NCBI GenBank assembly: GCA_965206405.1
Contig: CBDBJQ010000006.1
Span: 1,116,001 to 1,180,000, forward strand
DNA length: 64,000 bases
Direction: 5' to 3'
From: CBDBJQ01 sp965206405
Lineage (GTDB): Bacteria; Pseudomonadota; Alphaproteobacteria; UBA8366
Positions 10,111 through 18,933 of the stretch are shown here, piece after piece. A program made the position numbers and the translations under genes. The notes under the pieces are model-generated. The model had not been told where the DNA came from. It was given only the letters and a program-made list of their open reading frames with translations, and did no database searches. Every line of letters begins with the position of its first letter. The first letter of the stretch is position 1.

Positions 10111-11367
10111 TCAGCGGGCGGTGACCGGGAAGGTGAGAAGCCCGCGGAAACGGGCCCGGTTGCCGCGCTTATGGGGGCCGGCGGCGCGCAGGCCGGGAAA
10201 ACGGCGCGTGATCCCGGCTATTGCGGCCCGCCCCTCCATCCGCGCGAGCTGCATCCCGGCGCAGGCATGAATGCCAAGCCCGAAGGCGAGATGGCGGTTC
10301 GGCCGGCGGGCGAGGTCAAGGCGGTCGGGGTCGGGGAACTCGGCCGGATCGCGGTTGGCGGCACCGATGCAGAGGGTCAGCATCGTGTTCGCCGCAACGG
10401 TGACGTCGCCGATCGCCATTTCCTCGGTGGTGAGGCGGTTGCCGAGCTGGTTCGAGCTCTCGTAGCGCAGGAACTCCTCGATCGCCGAGTCGATCATCGC
10501 CGGATCCTCGATGAGCCGCCGGTGTTCTTTCGGGTTGGCCAGGAGCGCCATCACCCCGTTGCCGATCAGGTTGGTCGTTGTCTCGTGACCGGCATTGAGT
10601 AGGAAAATGGCGTTGTGGATCAGCTCCATCTCGGTGAGCGGGTGGTCGGGATCGGTGGCAATCAGAAGACTAAGCGGATCGCTGCCATCGAGAACCAGTT
10701 TCTCGCGACGTGCGGCAATGAGGCCGGCAAGATAATCGCTGAATTCGTCGACCGCCTGGTTTGCCGCCTTGAGGGTGGCATTGTCGATCGTCGGCTCGAG
10801 CGCGCTCAGGATCGCCAGCGACCAACCTCTGAGCGGTTCGCGCTCGTCCCGCGGCACGCCGAGGAGATTGCCGATCACCTCGATCGGGATTGCGGCCGCA
10901 AAATCCTCGATCAGGTCGAATTTCTCCTCGCGTGCATCGATCTCTTCGGCGCGGTCGAGAAGGCTCTCGACCAGCGCTTCGAGGCTCGGTGCGAGCGCGC
11001 GCAGAGCTCGCGGGATCAGGGCACCCTGGATCGCCTGGCGCACTCGCGTGTGATATGGCGGATCATTGAAGACGAGGCTGGTTGTGTGGTGGGTATAGGC
11101 CGATCCGTCGCCGAGGGTCGGGCGAAACATGACCCTCTTGTCGGAGCTGGTGGTGCGGCTCCGGTAGACGTCCGAGACATCGGCGTGCCGGGTCAGGAAC
11201 AGCGAGCCGTCGGGACAGCGATGGACTGGCGCTACGCGCCGCAGGTCGTGATAGAAGGGATATGGATCGTCGAGAAATCCTGCGGGCAGGTGCCGGGGAT
11301 CGAAGTCTTCAGGATCGAAACCTTCGGCAGCAAAACCTTCGGGGTCAAAGCCCGAAATCCCGGCCAT
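10111..11367 (-). CDS. cytochrome P450
   Basis: This is a 418-residue class I bacterial P450. The I-helix oxygen-binding motif is AGHETTTNLIGNG, the K-helix is EEFLRYES (ExxR), and the heme loop is FGLGIHACAG with the ligand Cys369. It is a soluble mono-oxygenase needing ferredoxin and a reductase; no redox partner gene is nearby. The N-terminus contains an imperfect repeat (FDPEGF, GFDPEDFDP) in the first 25 residues. Its ATG shares one base with the stop of the upstream decarboxylase (TAATG), so translation is coupled. It is the last gene of a four-gene operon with acyl-CoA synthetase, SDR and decarboxylase. The substrate is unknown. Confidence 0.93.
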   Translation of the reverse strand: MAGISGFDPEGFAAEGFDPEDFDPRHLPAGFLDDPYPFYHDLRRVAPVHRCPDGSLFLTRHADVSDVYRSRTTSSDKRVMFRPTLGDGSAYTHHTTSLVFNDPPYHTRVRQAIQGALIPRALRALAPSLEALVESLLDRAEEIDAREEKFDLIEDFAAAIPIEVIGNLLGVPRDEREPLRGWSLAILSALEPTIDNATLKAANQAVDEFSDYLAGLIAARREKLVLDGSDPLSLLIATDPDHPLTEMELIHNAIFLLNAGHETTTNLIGNGVMALLANPKEHRRLIEDPAMIDSAIEEFLRYESSNQLGNRLTTEEMAIGDVTVAANTMLTLCIGAANRDPAEFPDPDRLDLARRPNRHLAFGLGIHACAGMQLARMEGRAAIAGITRRFPGLRAAGPHKRGNRARFRGLLTFPVTAR

Positions 11368-12866
11368 TACCGCCCCGCGCCCGCTACCGGTGCTTCGGCA
11401 GCATCCCCGGCAGTATCCCCGAGGGCGTCTTCGAGGGTCGCCATGATTTTGTCCAGCCAGTCGAGATGTTCGGGCTTCATCAAGCACGAGCGCAGACAGG
11501 TGACCGCCTCCACCCCATCGAACGTAACGCCGGGCCAGTGAGGGCGCAACAGATCGGCCGGAAGCTCGATCAGGGCCAGGTGCAAATCGCGCCGGGCGGC
11601 CGCCTCGAACACCTGGCGCGACGCCGCCGAGATCGCAGTGCCATCCCTGCCGGCAGGCGCCCAGACGAGGATATCGAGCTCCGGCGGGATCACCACCAGC
11701 CAGTTCGGGGAGGTGTCGAGGCGGGTATGAAGGCCGCGTGCAGCGCCGAGGCAACGCGCAAGGTCGTCGGCGAAGGCGCCGCCGGGCTTCGGCGGCAGAA
11801 CCTGGTGGGTCGTCCACAGCGCGACCGCCGCAGCACCCGGGCGCGAGCATTCGAGGCTGATCTCGCCGAGATGCAAGGTGTTGGAGGTGAAGTAGGTATA
11901 GGGGGAATCGTGCCGGTAGAGGGCGCCGACAGCGGGATCGCGGAATAGTACGCATCCGCAGCCATAGGGCTGGAGGCCATGCTTGTGCGGATCGATAACG
12001 AGCGAATCAGCTTCGCCCATACAGGCGAAGGCGGCACGGGTCTTCGGTGTGAGCGCATCGCCGGTGAGCGCGAAATAGCCGCCATAGGCGGCGTCGATAT
12101 GGAGGCGAAAACCATGATCCGCGCGCAGGGCGAGGATATCCTCGAGTGGATCGACGGCGCCAAGTCCGGTGGTGCCGAGGGTGACGATCACGGTGCCGAT
12201 CCGCCCGCCGTCCCCGTTGTTTTGGTCCAGCAGGCGGCCAAGCGCGTGTGCATCCATTCGCCCCCTGTCGTCGGTTGCAACCTCGATGCAGTCGAGGCCG
12301 AGCACCTCGCCGATCCGCCGATGGGTGTAGTGCGCCTGTGCAGAGACTGCGATCCGACCCGGTGCCAGTTGTCCGGCGGCCCACAAAGCCTCCATGTTGG
12401 CCATCGTCCCGCCGCCGCAGAGATGGCCGAGACAGGTCTCCCAGCCGACGATGCGGGCGAGATCGGCGACGGCCTCTTTTTCCATTGCCGAGCTGGCACG
12501 GCCGCCGTCGAGGGCGTGGTTGTTGGGGTTGATCCACAGGCTGAGCGCATAGGCGAGGCGGGCTGCGGGATGGGGTGGTTTCAGCATCTGTCCGGCATAG
12601 AGGGGGTGGTGGTAAGGATAGTTATCGCGCATCCGCGTCGCTGCCGCGCCCAAGGCCTCGATGAGCGCCGCGCGCTCCAGCGCATTGCCGGGCCCTTCGC
12701 CAGCGAGAGTGCTGGATCCGGGGGCGCCGGATCTGGGAGCACCGAATCTGGGAGCGCCGGATTCGGGATCGCTCTCCGGCAGGTCGGCAAAACCCTCGGC
12801 GAGCTTCGCCAGCGCGTCAGTCAGGATTGCGAGTTCCGCCTTGGGGCCCCTGCCCTCCAGGGTCAC
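11367..12866 (-). CDS. PLP-dependent group II decarboxylase (aromatic/acidic amino-acid type)
   Basis: This 499-residue protein of the DDC/GadA-related group II family decarboxylates amino acids using pyridoxal phosphate. The PLP lysine is Lys295 in VIDPHKHGLQPYGCG. The cofactor-ring Asp is Asp258 in HIDAAYGG, and NPNNHALDGG and CGGGTMANMEAL contact the substrate/PLP region. The start is GTG at 12866 with AAGGAG six bases upstream. Residues 33-52 are a low-complexity insert (ESGAPRFGAPRSGAP) from a short DNA repeat. The stop overlaps the P450 start. An alternative role is a carbon-sulfur or oxidative decarboxylase of the same fold. The substrate is not predictable. Confidence 0.88.
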   Translation of the reverse strand: MTLEGRGPKAELAILTDALAKLAEGFADLPESDPESGAPRFGAPRSGAPGSSTLAGEGPGNALERAALIEALGAAATRMRDNYPYHHPLYAGQMLKPPHPAARLAYALSLWINPNNHALDGGRASSAMEKEAVADLARIVGWETCLGHLCGGGTMANMEALWAAGQLAPGRIAVSAQAHYTHRRIGEVLGLDCIEVATDDRGRMDAHALGRLLDQNNGDGGRIGTVIVTLGTTGLGAVDPLEDILALRADHGFRLHIDAAYGGYFALTGDALTPKTRAAFACMGEADSLVIDPHKHGLQPYGCGCVLFRDPAVGALYRHDSPYTYFTSNTLHLGEISLECSRPGAAAVALWTTHQVLPPKPGGAFADDLARCLGAARGLHTRLDTSPNWLVVIPPELDILVWAPAGRDGTAISAASRQVFEAAARRDLHLALIELPADLLRPHWPGVTFDGVEAVTCLRSCLMKPEHLDWLDKIMATLEDALGDTAGDAAEAPVAGAGR

Positions 12867-12876
12867 ACCGATCTCC

Positions 12877-13698
12877 TTAGGTCACGCTGCGTAGCGACAG
12901 GCCACCATCGACGACCAGCTCGACGCCGGTGACGTATTTCGCCTCGTCCGAGGCGAGGTAGAGCGCGGCATGGGCAACATCCCAGGCATCGCCCATCTTG
13001 CCGGTCGGACAATGGGAAGCGCGCACCTGGATCATTTTCTCGATATCGCCGTCGCCGAAGACTCCGGCCAGCCCCTGATGAACCATGGGCGTGTCCATCA
13101 ACCCCGGCAGGATCGTGTTGCAGCGGATATTCTTGGCGGCGTACTGGGCGGCGATCATCTTCGTGAGCTGGACTATTGCCGCCTTGCTGCTGGCATAGGA
13201 GAGAAAAGGTACACCAATCCAGCGGGTGCTCGCGATCGAGGAGATGTTGACGATGGCGCCGCCGCCCTGGGCCTCCATCACCGGGATTACGGCTTTGCAG
13301 GTCAGGAACATGCTCTTGACGTTGACCTCATAGACCTTGTCCCACTCATCGATATCGTGGTCGACCGGGCCGCCGAGGCCAAGGATTCCGACATTGTTGT
13401 GGAGAATATCGATACGTCCGAAACGCTCGCGGCAGGTTTCGATCATGCCTTCGACTTGATCGAACAGGGAGACGTCGCATGTGACCGCCACTGCCTCGCC
13501 GCCCTCGTCGCGGATGATGTCGGCGGTTTCTTCGGCCGCCTCGAGGTTGATGTCGGCGCACAGCACGCGCGCCCCTTGGCGGGCGAACAGCACCGCCGTG
13601 GCCTTTCCGTTGCCCCAGCCCGGCCCCGACGAGCCGGCGCCGCTGACAATCGCGACCTTGTCCTGCAGGCGCGCGTCCGCATTCTCGCCCTCAGCCAT
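12877..13698 (-). CDS. SDR-family NAD(P)-dependent oxidoreductase
   Basis: This 273-residue classical short-chain dehydrogenase has the cofactor loop VSGAGSSGPGWGNGKA, the acidic CADINLEAAEE, NNVGILG, the catalytic Ser in VNISSIAS, and YASSK as the YxxxK pair. It would interconvert an alcohol and a ketone. The ATG at 13698 has GGAGG five bases upstream. A GTG at 13704 is the alternative. The gene starts just after the acyl-CoA synthetase stop (the TGA is part of the ribosome-binding site) and is followed 10 bases later by the decarboxylase. Confidence 0.92.
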   Translation of the reverse strand: MAEGENADARLQDKVAIVSGAGSSGPGWGNGKATAVLFARQGARVLCADINLEAAEETADIIRDEGGEAVAVTCDVSLFDQVEGMIETCRERFGRIDILHNNVGILGLGGPVDHDIDEWDKVYEVNVKSMFLTCKAVIPVMEAQGGGAIVNISSIASTRWIGVPFLSYASSKAAIVQLTKMIAAQYAAKNIRCNTILPGLMDTPMVHQGLAGVFGDGDIEKMIQVRASHCPTGKMGDAWDVAHAALYLASDEAKYVTGVELVVDGGLSLRSVT

Positions 13699-13700
13699 CG

Positions 13701-15296
13701 TCACCTCCCGGTTTCTGGGCTGTCTTTTCCGGAATCGCCCCCGGAATCACTCCCGGAATCACTCCCGGAATGAAGACCGAGGACGGTTTCGGCGTCCTGT
13801 TCCCGCAACGCGGTTTTCAGTACCTTGCCGTAGTTGTTTTTGGGCAGGGAATCGACAAACCGGTAGTCCTTCGGCCGCTTGAAGCGGGCGATATGATCGA
13901 GGCAGTAGGTATCCAGAGCGGCCGGATCCGGCGGTGCCTCGTTTCGAGCGACAACATAGGCGACGACGATCTCGCCCCATTCCGGATGCGCACGCCCGAT
14001 GCACGAGATCTCCGCGACCTCCGGATGCTTGAGCAGCACCTCCTCGATCTCGCGGGGATAGATGTTGGTGCCGCCGCTGATAATCATGTCCTTCGATCGA
14101 TCCTTGAGGGTAAGAAAACCATCCTCATCGAAACTGCCGACGTCCCCGGTATGGAGCCAGCCGCCGCGCAGCGTCTCTGCCGTCGCTTCCGGGTCTCCCC
14201 AGTATCCGAGCATGACGGTATCGCCGCGCACCAGCACCTCGCCGGTTTCTCCCGGCGGCAGGGTGACGTCGTTGGCATCGACGCATCGCACCTCCACCGC
14301 GCTCTGGGCGACCCCTGCCGAGGCCAGCCGCTCGTGCCAGCGGGGATGGTCGCACATAGCGTGCATCTCTCGGTTGAGGGCAGTGACCGTCATCGGCGAT
14401 TCGCCCTGTCCGTAGAGTTGAGCGAACTTGTCGCCGAAGCGCGCGATGTCGGCGTGGAGGTCCTCGACATACATCGGCCCGCCGCCGTAGATGATGAGCT
14501 TCAGATTGGCAGTGTCGGCGTCCTCCCGGTGCTCGATCAGCCGTTTGGCCATGGTTGGGGCGGCGAAGAAGGAGAGACCGGGCCAGGCCTGGATCAGGGT
14601 GAAGATCTCATACGGATCAAACCCGCCGCTCTCGGGGATCACTTGGCACGACGCCTTCATCATCTGGGCGACGCCATAGAACCCCGAACCGTGGCTGAAG
14701 GGTGCGGCGTGCAGGATGCAGTCCCAGGGCGGTTCGGGGTCGACGTCGATGAAATAACACGCGCAGGCGGCAAGAATGTTGCGGTGCGAGAGCATTGCGC
14801 CCTTGGGCCGGCCGGTGGTGCCGCTGGTGTAGAACAGCCAGGCCGGGTCCTCGGGCGCTGATTCGGCGAGTGGGACCGGGTCGCCTGATGCAAGTGCACG
14901 GTATTCCGCGTCGTCGATCACGATCAGGCGCTCGATGTTGTCCGGCGCGGTGCCAGCAACGCTTTCGGCGAGGTCGGCCGTGACCAGGCAGGCTCGGGCG
15001 CCGCTGTTCTCGAGGATGTAGCGAAACTCGGCCGGATGTAGCCGGGCGTTGATCGGAACCGCGGCCATCCCGGCATGCCAGATGGCGCCCAGTGCCTCAG
15101 GATATTGCAGGCAGTTGCGCATCACGAGGCCGATGCGGTCTCCGGGAGAGAAGCCAAGCCGCCTAAGGCCGCCGGCCAGCCGCGCGATCCGGTCGGCAAG
15201 GCCGGCATAGTCGAGATAGACGGCCTCACCATGGGCGACGGCCGGACGGGTCCCGAAGCTCCTTCCCGCTCTTTCCATCCAAGCGGCGATGTTCAT
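13701..15296 (-). CDS. AMP-dependent acyl-CoA synthetase/ligase
   Basis: This 531-residue ANL-superfamily enzyme activates a carboxylic acid to its CoA thioester through an acyl-AMP. The P-loop is FYTSGTTGRPKG (156-167), the hinge region GDVGSFDEDGFLTLKDRSKD, then GGTNIYPREIEEVL and the C-terminal catalytic lysine in PKNNYGKVLK. The last 24 residues are a Ser/Asp/Gly repeat (SDSGSDSGGDSGKDS) beyond the normal end, encoded by a 12-bp tandem repeat. It is the first gene of the operon with SDR, decarboxylase and P450. A nitroreductase is divergent upstream. Confidence 0.92.
   Translation of the reverse strand: MNIAAWMERAGRSFGTRPAVAHGEAVYLDYAGLADRIARLAGGLRRLGFSPGDRIGLVMRNCLQYPEALGAIWHAGMAAVPINARLHPAEFRYILENSGARACLVTADLAESVAGTAPDNIERLIVIDDAEYRALASGDPVPLAESAPEDPAWLFYTSGTTGRPKGAMLSHRNILAACACYFIDVDPEPPWDCILHAAPFSHGSGFYGVAQMMKASCQVIPESGGFDPYEIFTLIQAWPGLSFFAAPTMAKRLIEHREDADTANLKLIIYGGGPMYVEDLHADIARFGDKFAQLYGQGESPMTVTALNREMHAMCDHPRWHERLASAGVAQSAVEVRCVDANDVTLPPGETGEVLVRGDTVMLGYWGDPEATAETLRGGWLHTGDVGSFDEDGFLTLKDRSKDMIISGGTNIYPREIEEVLLKHPEVAEISCIGRAHPEWGEIVVAYVVARNEAPPDPAALDTYCLDHIARFKRPKDYRFVDSLPKNNYGKVLKTALREQDAETVLGLHSGSDSGSDSGGDSGKDSPETGR
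13729..13772. repeat. 12-bp tandem repeat at the 3' end of the acyl-CoA synthetase gene
   Basis: The unit CCGGAATCACTC occurs about 3.7 times at 13729, 13741, 13753 and 13765. The first copy has changes. It encodes the Ser/Asp/Gly tail of the synthetase. The period of four codons preserves the frame. Confidence 0.85.
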
Positions 15297-15482
15297 TCGT
15301 CCTGATTCTCCCTAAATGCCCCGGAAACGCCCCGTGCTGTGCAATCCCGACCTCAAGCCAATATAAAACACGGGTACGGGGCGGGACAGGTCTGGCCGGG
15401 TGCTGCACATCGCACCGGCCCGGAACCTCCCGGCTGGAATATCGAGGCCTTGCCGGCCCTTCGAAGATCATCGGAGATCGTT

Positions 15483-16064
15483 ATGGAAGTCATGGAAGCG
15501 TTGTTGTCGCGGGTGTCGGTGCCGCCGCGCTTGCTCGGAGAGCCGGCGCCGGAAGGCGCAGATCTGGACGCCATTCTCACGGCCGGCCTGTGCGCCCCGG
15601 ATCACGGGGCGCTGCAGCCCTGGCGGTTCGTGCTGGTGCGCGGCGAGGCTCGCGAGCGCCTGGGCTCGGTGTTCGTCGAGGCGTTGCGCACACGTGACCC
15701 GGAGGCCGATGAAGAGGCAATCGCCAAGGAGCAAGGGCGACCGTTGCGGGCACCGCTGGTGATCGCCGTCTGCGCGAAAGTGTCGGACGAGAAGCCGAAC
15801 GTGCCGGCGATCGAGCAGGTGGTTGCTGCCGGTGCAGCAGCTATGAACATGATGACGGCGGCCCAGGCCAAGGGCTATGGCAGCATCATGCTGACCGGCA
15901 CCAATGCCTACGACCCCCACGTCAAACAGGCGCTCGGTCTCGATGAGGTAGACGAGATTGTCTGCTTTCTCTATCTCGGAACCCCGGTCAAGACGCTGAA
16001 CAGAAAGCGCCGTCCGGCGCCGGATGAGTTCGTCTCTGAATGGACGGGTCCGCCCTCGGCCTGA
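15483..16064 (+). CDS. nitroreductase-family FMN oxidoreductase (YdjA-like)
   Basis: The 193-residue product resembles YdjA-type minimal nitroreductases: SVPPRLLGEPAPEG, LTAGLCAPDHGALQPWRFV (about 30-49), the central GAAAMNMMTAAQAKGYGSIMLTG, and a C-terminal GTPVKTLNRKRRP. These homodimeric FMN proteins reduce nitro or related compounds with NAD(P)H. The physiological substrate is unknown. The start at ATG 15483 is preceded by GGAG at good spacing. An upstream in-frame start at 15339 is unsupported. It is transcribed divergently from the acyl-CoA synthetase operon. Confidence 0.88.
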   Translation: MEVMEALLSRVSVPPRLLGEPAPEGADLDAILTAGLCAPDHGALQPWRFVLVRGEARERLGSVFVEALRTRDPEADEEAIAKEQGRPLRAPLVIAVCAKVSDEKPNVPAIEQVVAAGAAAMNMMTAAQAKGYGSIMLTGTNAYDPHVKQALGLDEVDEIVCFLYLGTPVKTLNRKRRPAPDEFVSEWTGPPSA

Positions 16065-16082
16065 TCACTTGGCTGGGCCTGA

Positions 16083-16316
16083 TCAGAAGAACAGCCACCA
16101 GACAAGAACACCGAGGATGGCGGCACCCCCGAGGAGCGGGAGGAAACCGCCACTCCCCTCGAGCTCTTTGTCGAATTCTTCGTTTTTCGGCCACGCTTCG
16201 CCGTCTTCCACCCGGTCTCCGGGCATGACGTTCACATCCCCGTTCTGCTCAATGATGATTTCAGAGCTGCCCAGGAAGGTGGCCTGCGTCCGATCGAGCA
16301 GATCGTCGATGGCCAT
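16083..16316 (-). CDS. small acidic protein with C-terminal membrane anchor, unknown function
   Basis: This is a 77-residue ORF. The first 55 residues are acidic (SSEIIIEQNGDVNVMPGDRVEDGE). The C-terminal 20 (FLPLLGGAAILGVLVWWLFF) form a single membrane helix, so the protein would be tail-anchored. Coding-like residues continue upstream of the ATG in the same frame (ENATIDLGVEYDLAIDSS), and another frame carries more (16317-16475), so this may be the end of a longer, frameshifted gene. I do not recognise the family. It converges with the nitroreductase. Confidence 0.45.
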   Translation of the reverse strand: MAIDDLLDRTQATFLGSSEIIIEQNGDVNVMPGDRVEDGEAWPKNEEFDKELEGSGGFLPLLGGAAILGVLVWWLFF

Positions 16317-16475
16317 GGAGGAGTCGATGGCGAGGTCGTATTCGACACCGAGATCAATCGTGGCGTTCTCGATACACTCGTGGGTATAGCCGGTCGGAGA
16401 GCACCTCCTCGCCGAGCTTTATCGTAGACCCGATAGGGCGTCCCACCGTTGCCTGCGTAAACCCACTCGGCAAGC

Positions 16476-17924
16476 TCACTCGTTTGTGTAGCCCGGCACC
16501 GGTGTTGCACCGGGTGTGCCGACGGTAGCCGCTTTATCGCGACCACCGAAGCGCTTCACGAGTTCCGCCTGGTCATCCTTGGCTAGCCGGTCCACGGCCT
16601 CCGGATCGATCATTCCGCGCAACTGCGCCTCGAATGCGGCAGTCACCTCCGCATAGTCCGGATCATCGGCTCGGTTGGAGGTTTCCCCGGGGTCGTCCTC
16701 AAGATTGAACAGTTCCGGCGGGTATCCGACATAGTGGTGGTACTTCCAGTTGCCCCGGCGCAGCATGAAGGCGGCGCTTGACGAGCCGACGGCATGGTAT
16801 TCGCTGAAAGTCGTCCGCTCGGGATCCTCGTCACCCCCGGCGAGGGGAATCAAAGAGCGGCCCGGCAGTTCGCCATCCTCTTCCGTCTCCGCCTGGCCCG
16901 CGCTCTCGAGGGCGGTCTGGTGCAGATCGATGAGGTTGACCGGAGTTTTCCGGATCTCGCCGCGGGGAATGCCGGGGCCAGTGATAATCATCGGTATCCG
17001 GGTGCTCTCCTCGTAGAGAACGGATTTTCCCCACAGGCCGCGGGTCCCGAGATTGTCGCCGTGGTCGCTGGTGTAGACGACCCGGGTGGTCTTATCGAGG
17101 CCGGTTTCCCGGAGCGCGTCGAGCACGAGGCCGATCTGGGCGTCAACGAAGCTGCACAGGCCGAGATAGGCGGCGATCGCTGCCAGCCGTATCTCGTCAC
17201 TCTCGAAATGGCGATCCTGGCCGGAATAGGCATCGAGTGCCGCGATCCAGGGATGGTGCGCGTGGCCGTCGCGGGGAAGGAGCCGAGGCAGGGGGATATC
17301 GTCGAGGGGATAAAGATTGAAATACTCGCTCGGCACTACGAAAGGGAAGTGCGGGGCGACGAATCCCGTATAAAGCACCCAAGGCTTGTCGTCGGTTTGA
17401 CTGGCGCGATCCTTCAGCCATTGGCAGGCGGAATTCGCGGTTCGCCGGTCGTAGAGGTTGTAGTTGGATACGCCGGCGCCGATCCGGTGGAAAACCTTGC
17501 CGCGCTCTCTTTCGGGCAGCGGATCGCGGATCGATCCCCAGATCATGCCGATGTTGTCCATGAGGTGCATCGGCTCGTACTGCTCGCTGAAGCCGGTGGG
17601 GTCATCCGGGCTACGGTAGTGCAGCTTGCCGATCGAATCGACCCGGTGCCCGGCGGACAGGAGCTGGTGGCCCCAGCCCTCGGGCGCGCCGGTGTAGCCC
17701 ATGGCGTTGTCCCAGTAGCGGATTTCGTGCACCCAACGTCCGGTGGCGAAGCTGGCCCGCGCCGGCACGCAGATCGGCGAGGGCGTGTAGGCGGCGGTGA
17801 AACGGGTGCCTTCCTCGGCCAGGCGATCGATGTTTGGCGTCTTGGCGAGCGGATGACCTTCATGGCCCGCGATGCGCGGGTCGTGCTCGTCGGACATCAG
17901 AATCAGGAGATTGGCTGTTTCCAT
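16476..17924 (-). CDS. sulfatase-family hydrolase (alkaline phosphatase superfamily)
   Basis: This 482-residue type I sulfatase candidate has metal ligands in LMSDEHDPR (residues 10-17). The activation motif is Cys52-Val-Pro-Ala-Arg56 within ICVPARASFATGR, whose Cys would be oxidised to formylglycine. YTSDHGDNLGTRGLWGK supplies further metal ligands. It lacks a signal peptide, so it should act in the cytoplasm, like choline-sulfatase, which it resembles in the PNIDRLAEEGTRF and RxMID segments. It would release sulfate from an organic ester; the substrate is not determined. No sulfatase-maturase gene is nearby. Confidence 0.88.
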   Translation of the reverse strand: METANLLILMSDEHDPRIAGHEGHPLAKTPNIDRLAEEGTRFTAAYTPSPICVPARASFATGRWVHEIRYWDNAMGYTGAPEGWGHQLLSAGHRVDSIGKLHYRSPDDPTGFSEQYEPMHLMDNIGMIWGSIRDPLPERERGKVFHRIGAGVSNYNLYDRRTANSACQWLKDRASQTDDKPWVLYTGFVAPHFPFVVPSEYFNLYPLDDIPLPRLLPRDGHAHHPWIAALDAYSGQDRHFESDEIRLAAIAAYLGLCSFVDAQIGLVLDALRETGLDKTTRVVYTSDHGDNLGTRGLWGKSVLYEESTRIPMIITGPGIPRGEIRKTPVNLIDLHQTALESAGQAETEEDGELPGRSLIPLAGGDEDPERTTFSEYHAVGSSSAAFMLRRGNWKYHHYVGYPPELFNLEDDPGETSNRADDPDYAEVTAAFEAQLRGMIDPEAVDRLAKDDQAELVKRFGGRDKAATVGTPGATPVPGYTNE

Positions 17925-17978
17925 GGCGGCGATGTTCTCGGCTGTAATGTCGGGTGCGTTTAAGGGGTGCGTTTGATC

Positions 17979-18725
17979 TCAACTGCGTTCGAATCGTCGC
18001 GGCGCGAGGCCGGCATGGAACCAGGTCAGGAAGCTCACTACGTCATAGACGGGGATCCCGAGTTCTGTGTTCAGAGCATAGGCGTATGGGCCCATATTGG
18101 TGCATTCAAGCACCAGCGCGCCGATCTCCGGATGACGCGCGAGCAGGCCGTGTCCGGCCTCGAGGAGATCCTCGCGGGCTGCCGCGTCGTCGAGTTTCGC
18201 CTCGTCATCGAGAATGACCCGACTGAACTCCCGACCGCCTTCGGTTCCCGCGATGGGGATATCCACGGGCACGCCGATCGCCTCGAGATGGGCGGGGGTG
18301 AGGCTCGCGGCGGATATCGTCAGCACGCCGACCCGCCGGTCCGGCGGGAGTAATGCCTGGACGGCGGGAACCTGCATCAGCGGCGATGCGGCGACCGGTA
18401 CGCCGGCGGCGGCGGTGAGATCCTTCTGGAAGAGGGAGAGAAAGCCGCAGGTTGTGGAAATGCCGTCAGCACCGAGGGCGACGGCCTCGCGGGCTGCATC
18501 ACAGAAGGCGTCGCGAAGCCCCTCGGCGCCGCGGCGCACGACCCTGTCGGCGCTCGCACCGTCGACGACCCGCAAGTCCACAGGAAAGGGCCAGGTTTCG
18601 GGATTGCCGATATCGCCCGGAATGCGGGGGAAGTTGGTATCCAGCATGAGAATGGTGAGGGTTGCGGCATGCTGTTTTCCGGAGTCGGCCCGGAACGCAG
18701 TGGCGGGCGCTGTCGCTGTCGGCAT
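17979..18725 (-). CDS. Asp/Glu racemase-family protein
   Basis: This 248-residue protein has the two catalytic cysteines of the cofactor-independent amino-acid/hydantoin racemase family, one in GISTTCGFLSL and one in LVLECTNMGPYA. The pseudo-symmetric fold typically racemises Asp, Glu, hydantoins or decarboxylates malonates. The context (sulfatase downstream on the same strand, PrpF-type isomerase divergent upstream) does not settle the substrate. The first 20 residues are an Ala/Thr-rich tail of the kind seen on several genes here. Confidence 0.8.
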   Translation of the reverse strand: MPTATAPATAFRADSGKQHAATLTILMLDTNFPRIPGDIGNPETWPFPVDLRVVDGASADRVVRRGAEGLRDAFCDAAREAVALGADGISTTCGFLSLFQKDLTAAAGVPVAASPLMQVPAVQALLPPDRRVGVLTISAASLTPAHLEAIGVPVDIPIAGTEGGREFSRVILDDEAKLDDAAAREDLLEAGHGLLARHPEIGALVLECTNMGPYAYALNTELGIPVYDVVSFLTWFHAGLAPRRFERS

Positions 18726-18781
18726 CGATGCCTCCTGGGGGTCTGCTTGGAATCTTCCTTAGGGCCGGGCGTTCCCTGGCG

Positions 18782-18817
18782 GATCTTCCGGTCGATCTTC
18801 CGGTAAATCTTCCGGGG
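18782..18817. repeat. 12-bp tandem repeat in an intergenic region
   Basis: Three units of the form GATCTTCCGGTM start at 18782, 18794 and 18806 in the 208-bp divergent gap between the racemase and prpF-like genes. Apart from this repeat I see no gene in the gap. Confidence 0.75.
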
Positions 18818-18933
18818 CGAATATAACCGGTGGCACCATTGCGGCAATGCGGCAGGAAGCCAAATCGGCTATTCTGGCTGCGTTTCCTGCTTTATGCAGA
18901 CGGGATAAAGAGGCAAAAACCGGAAGCGACGCC

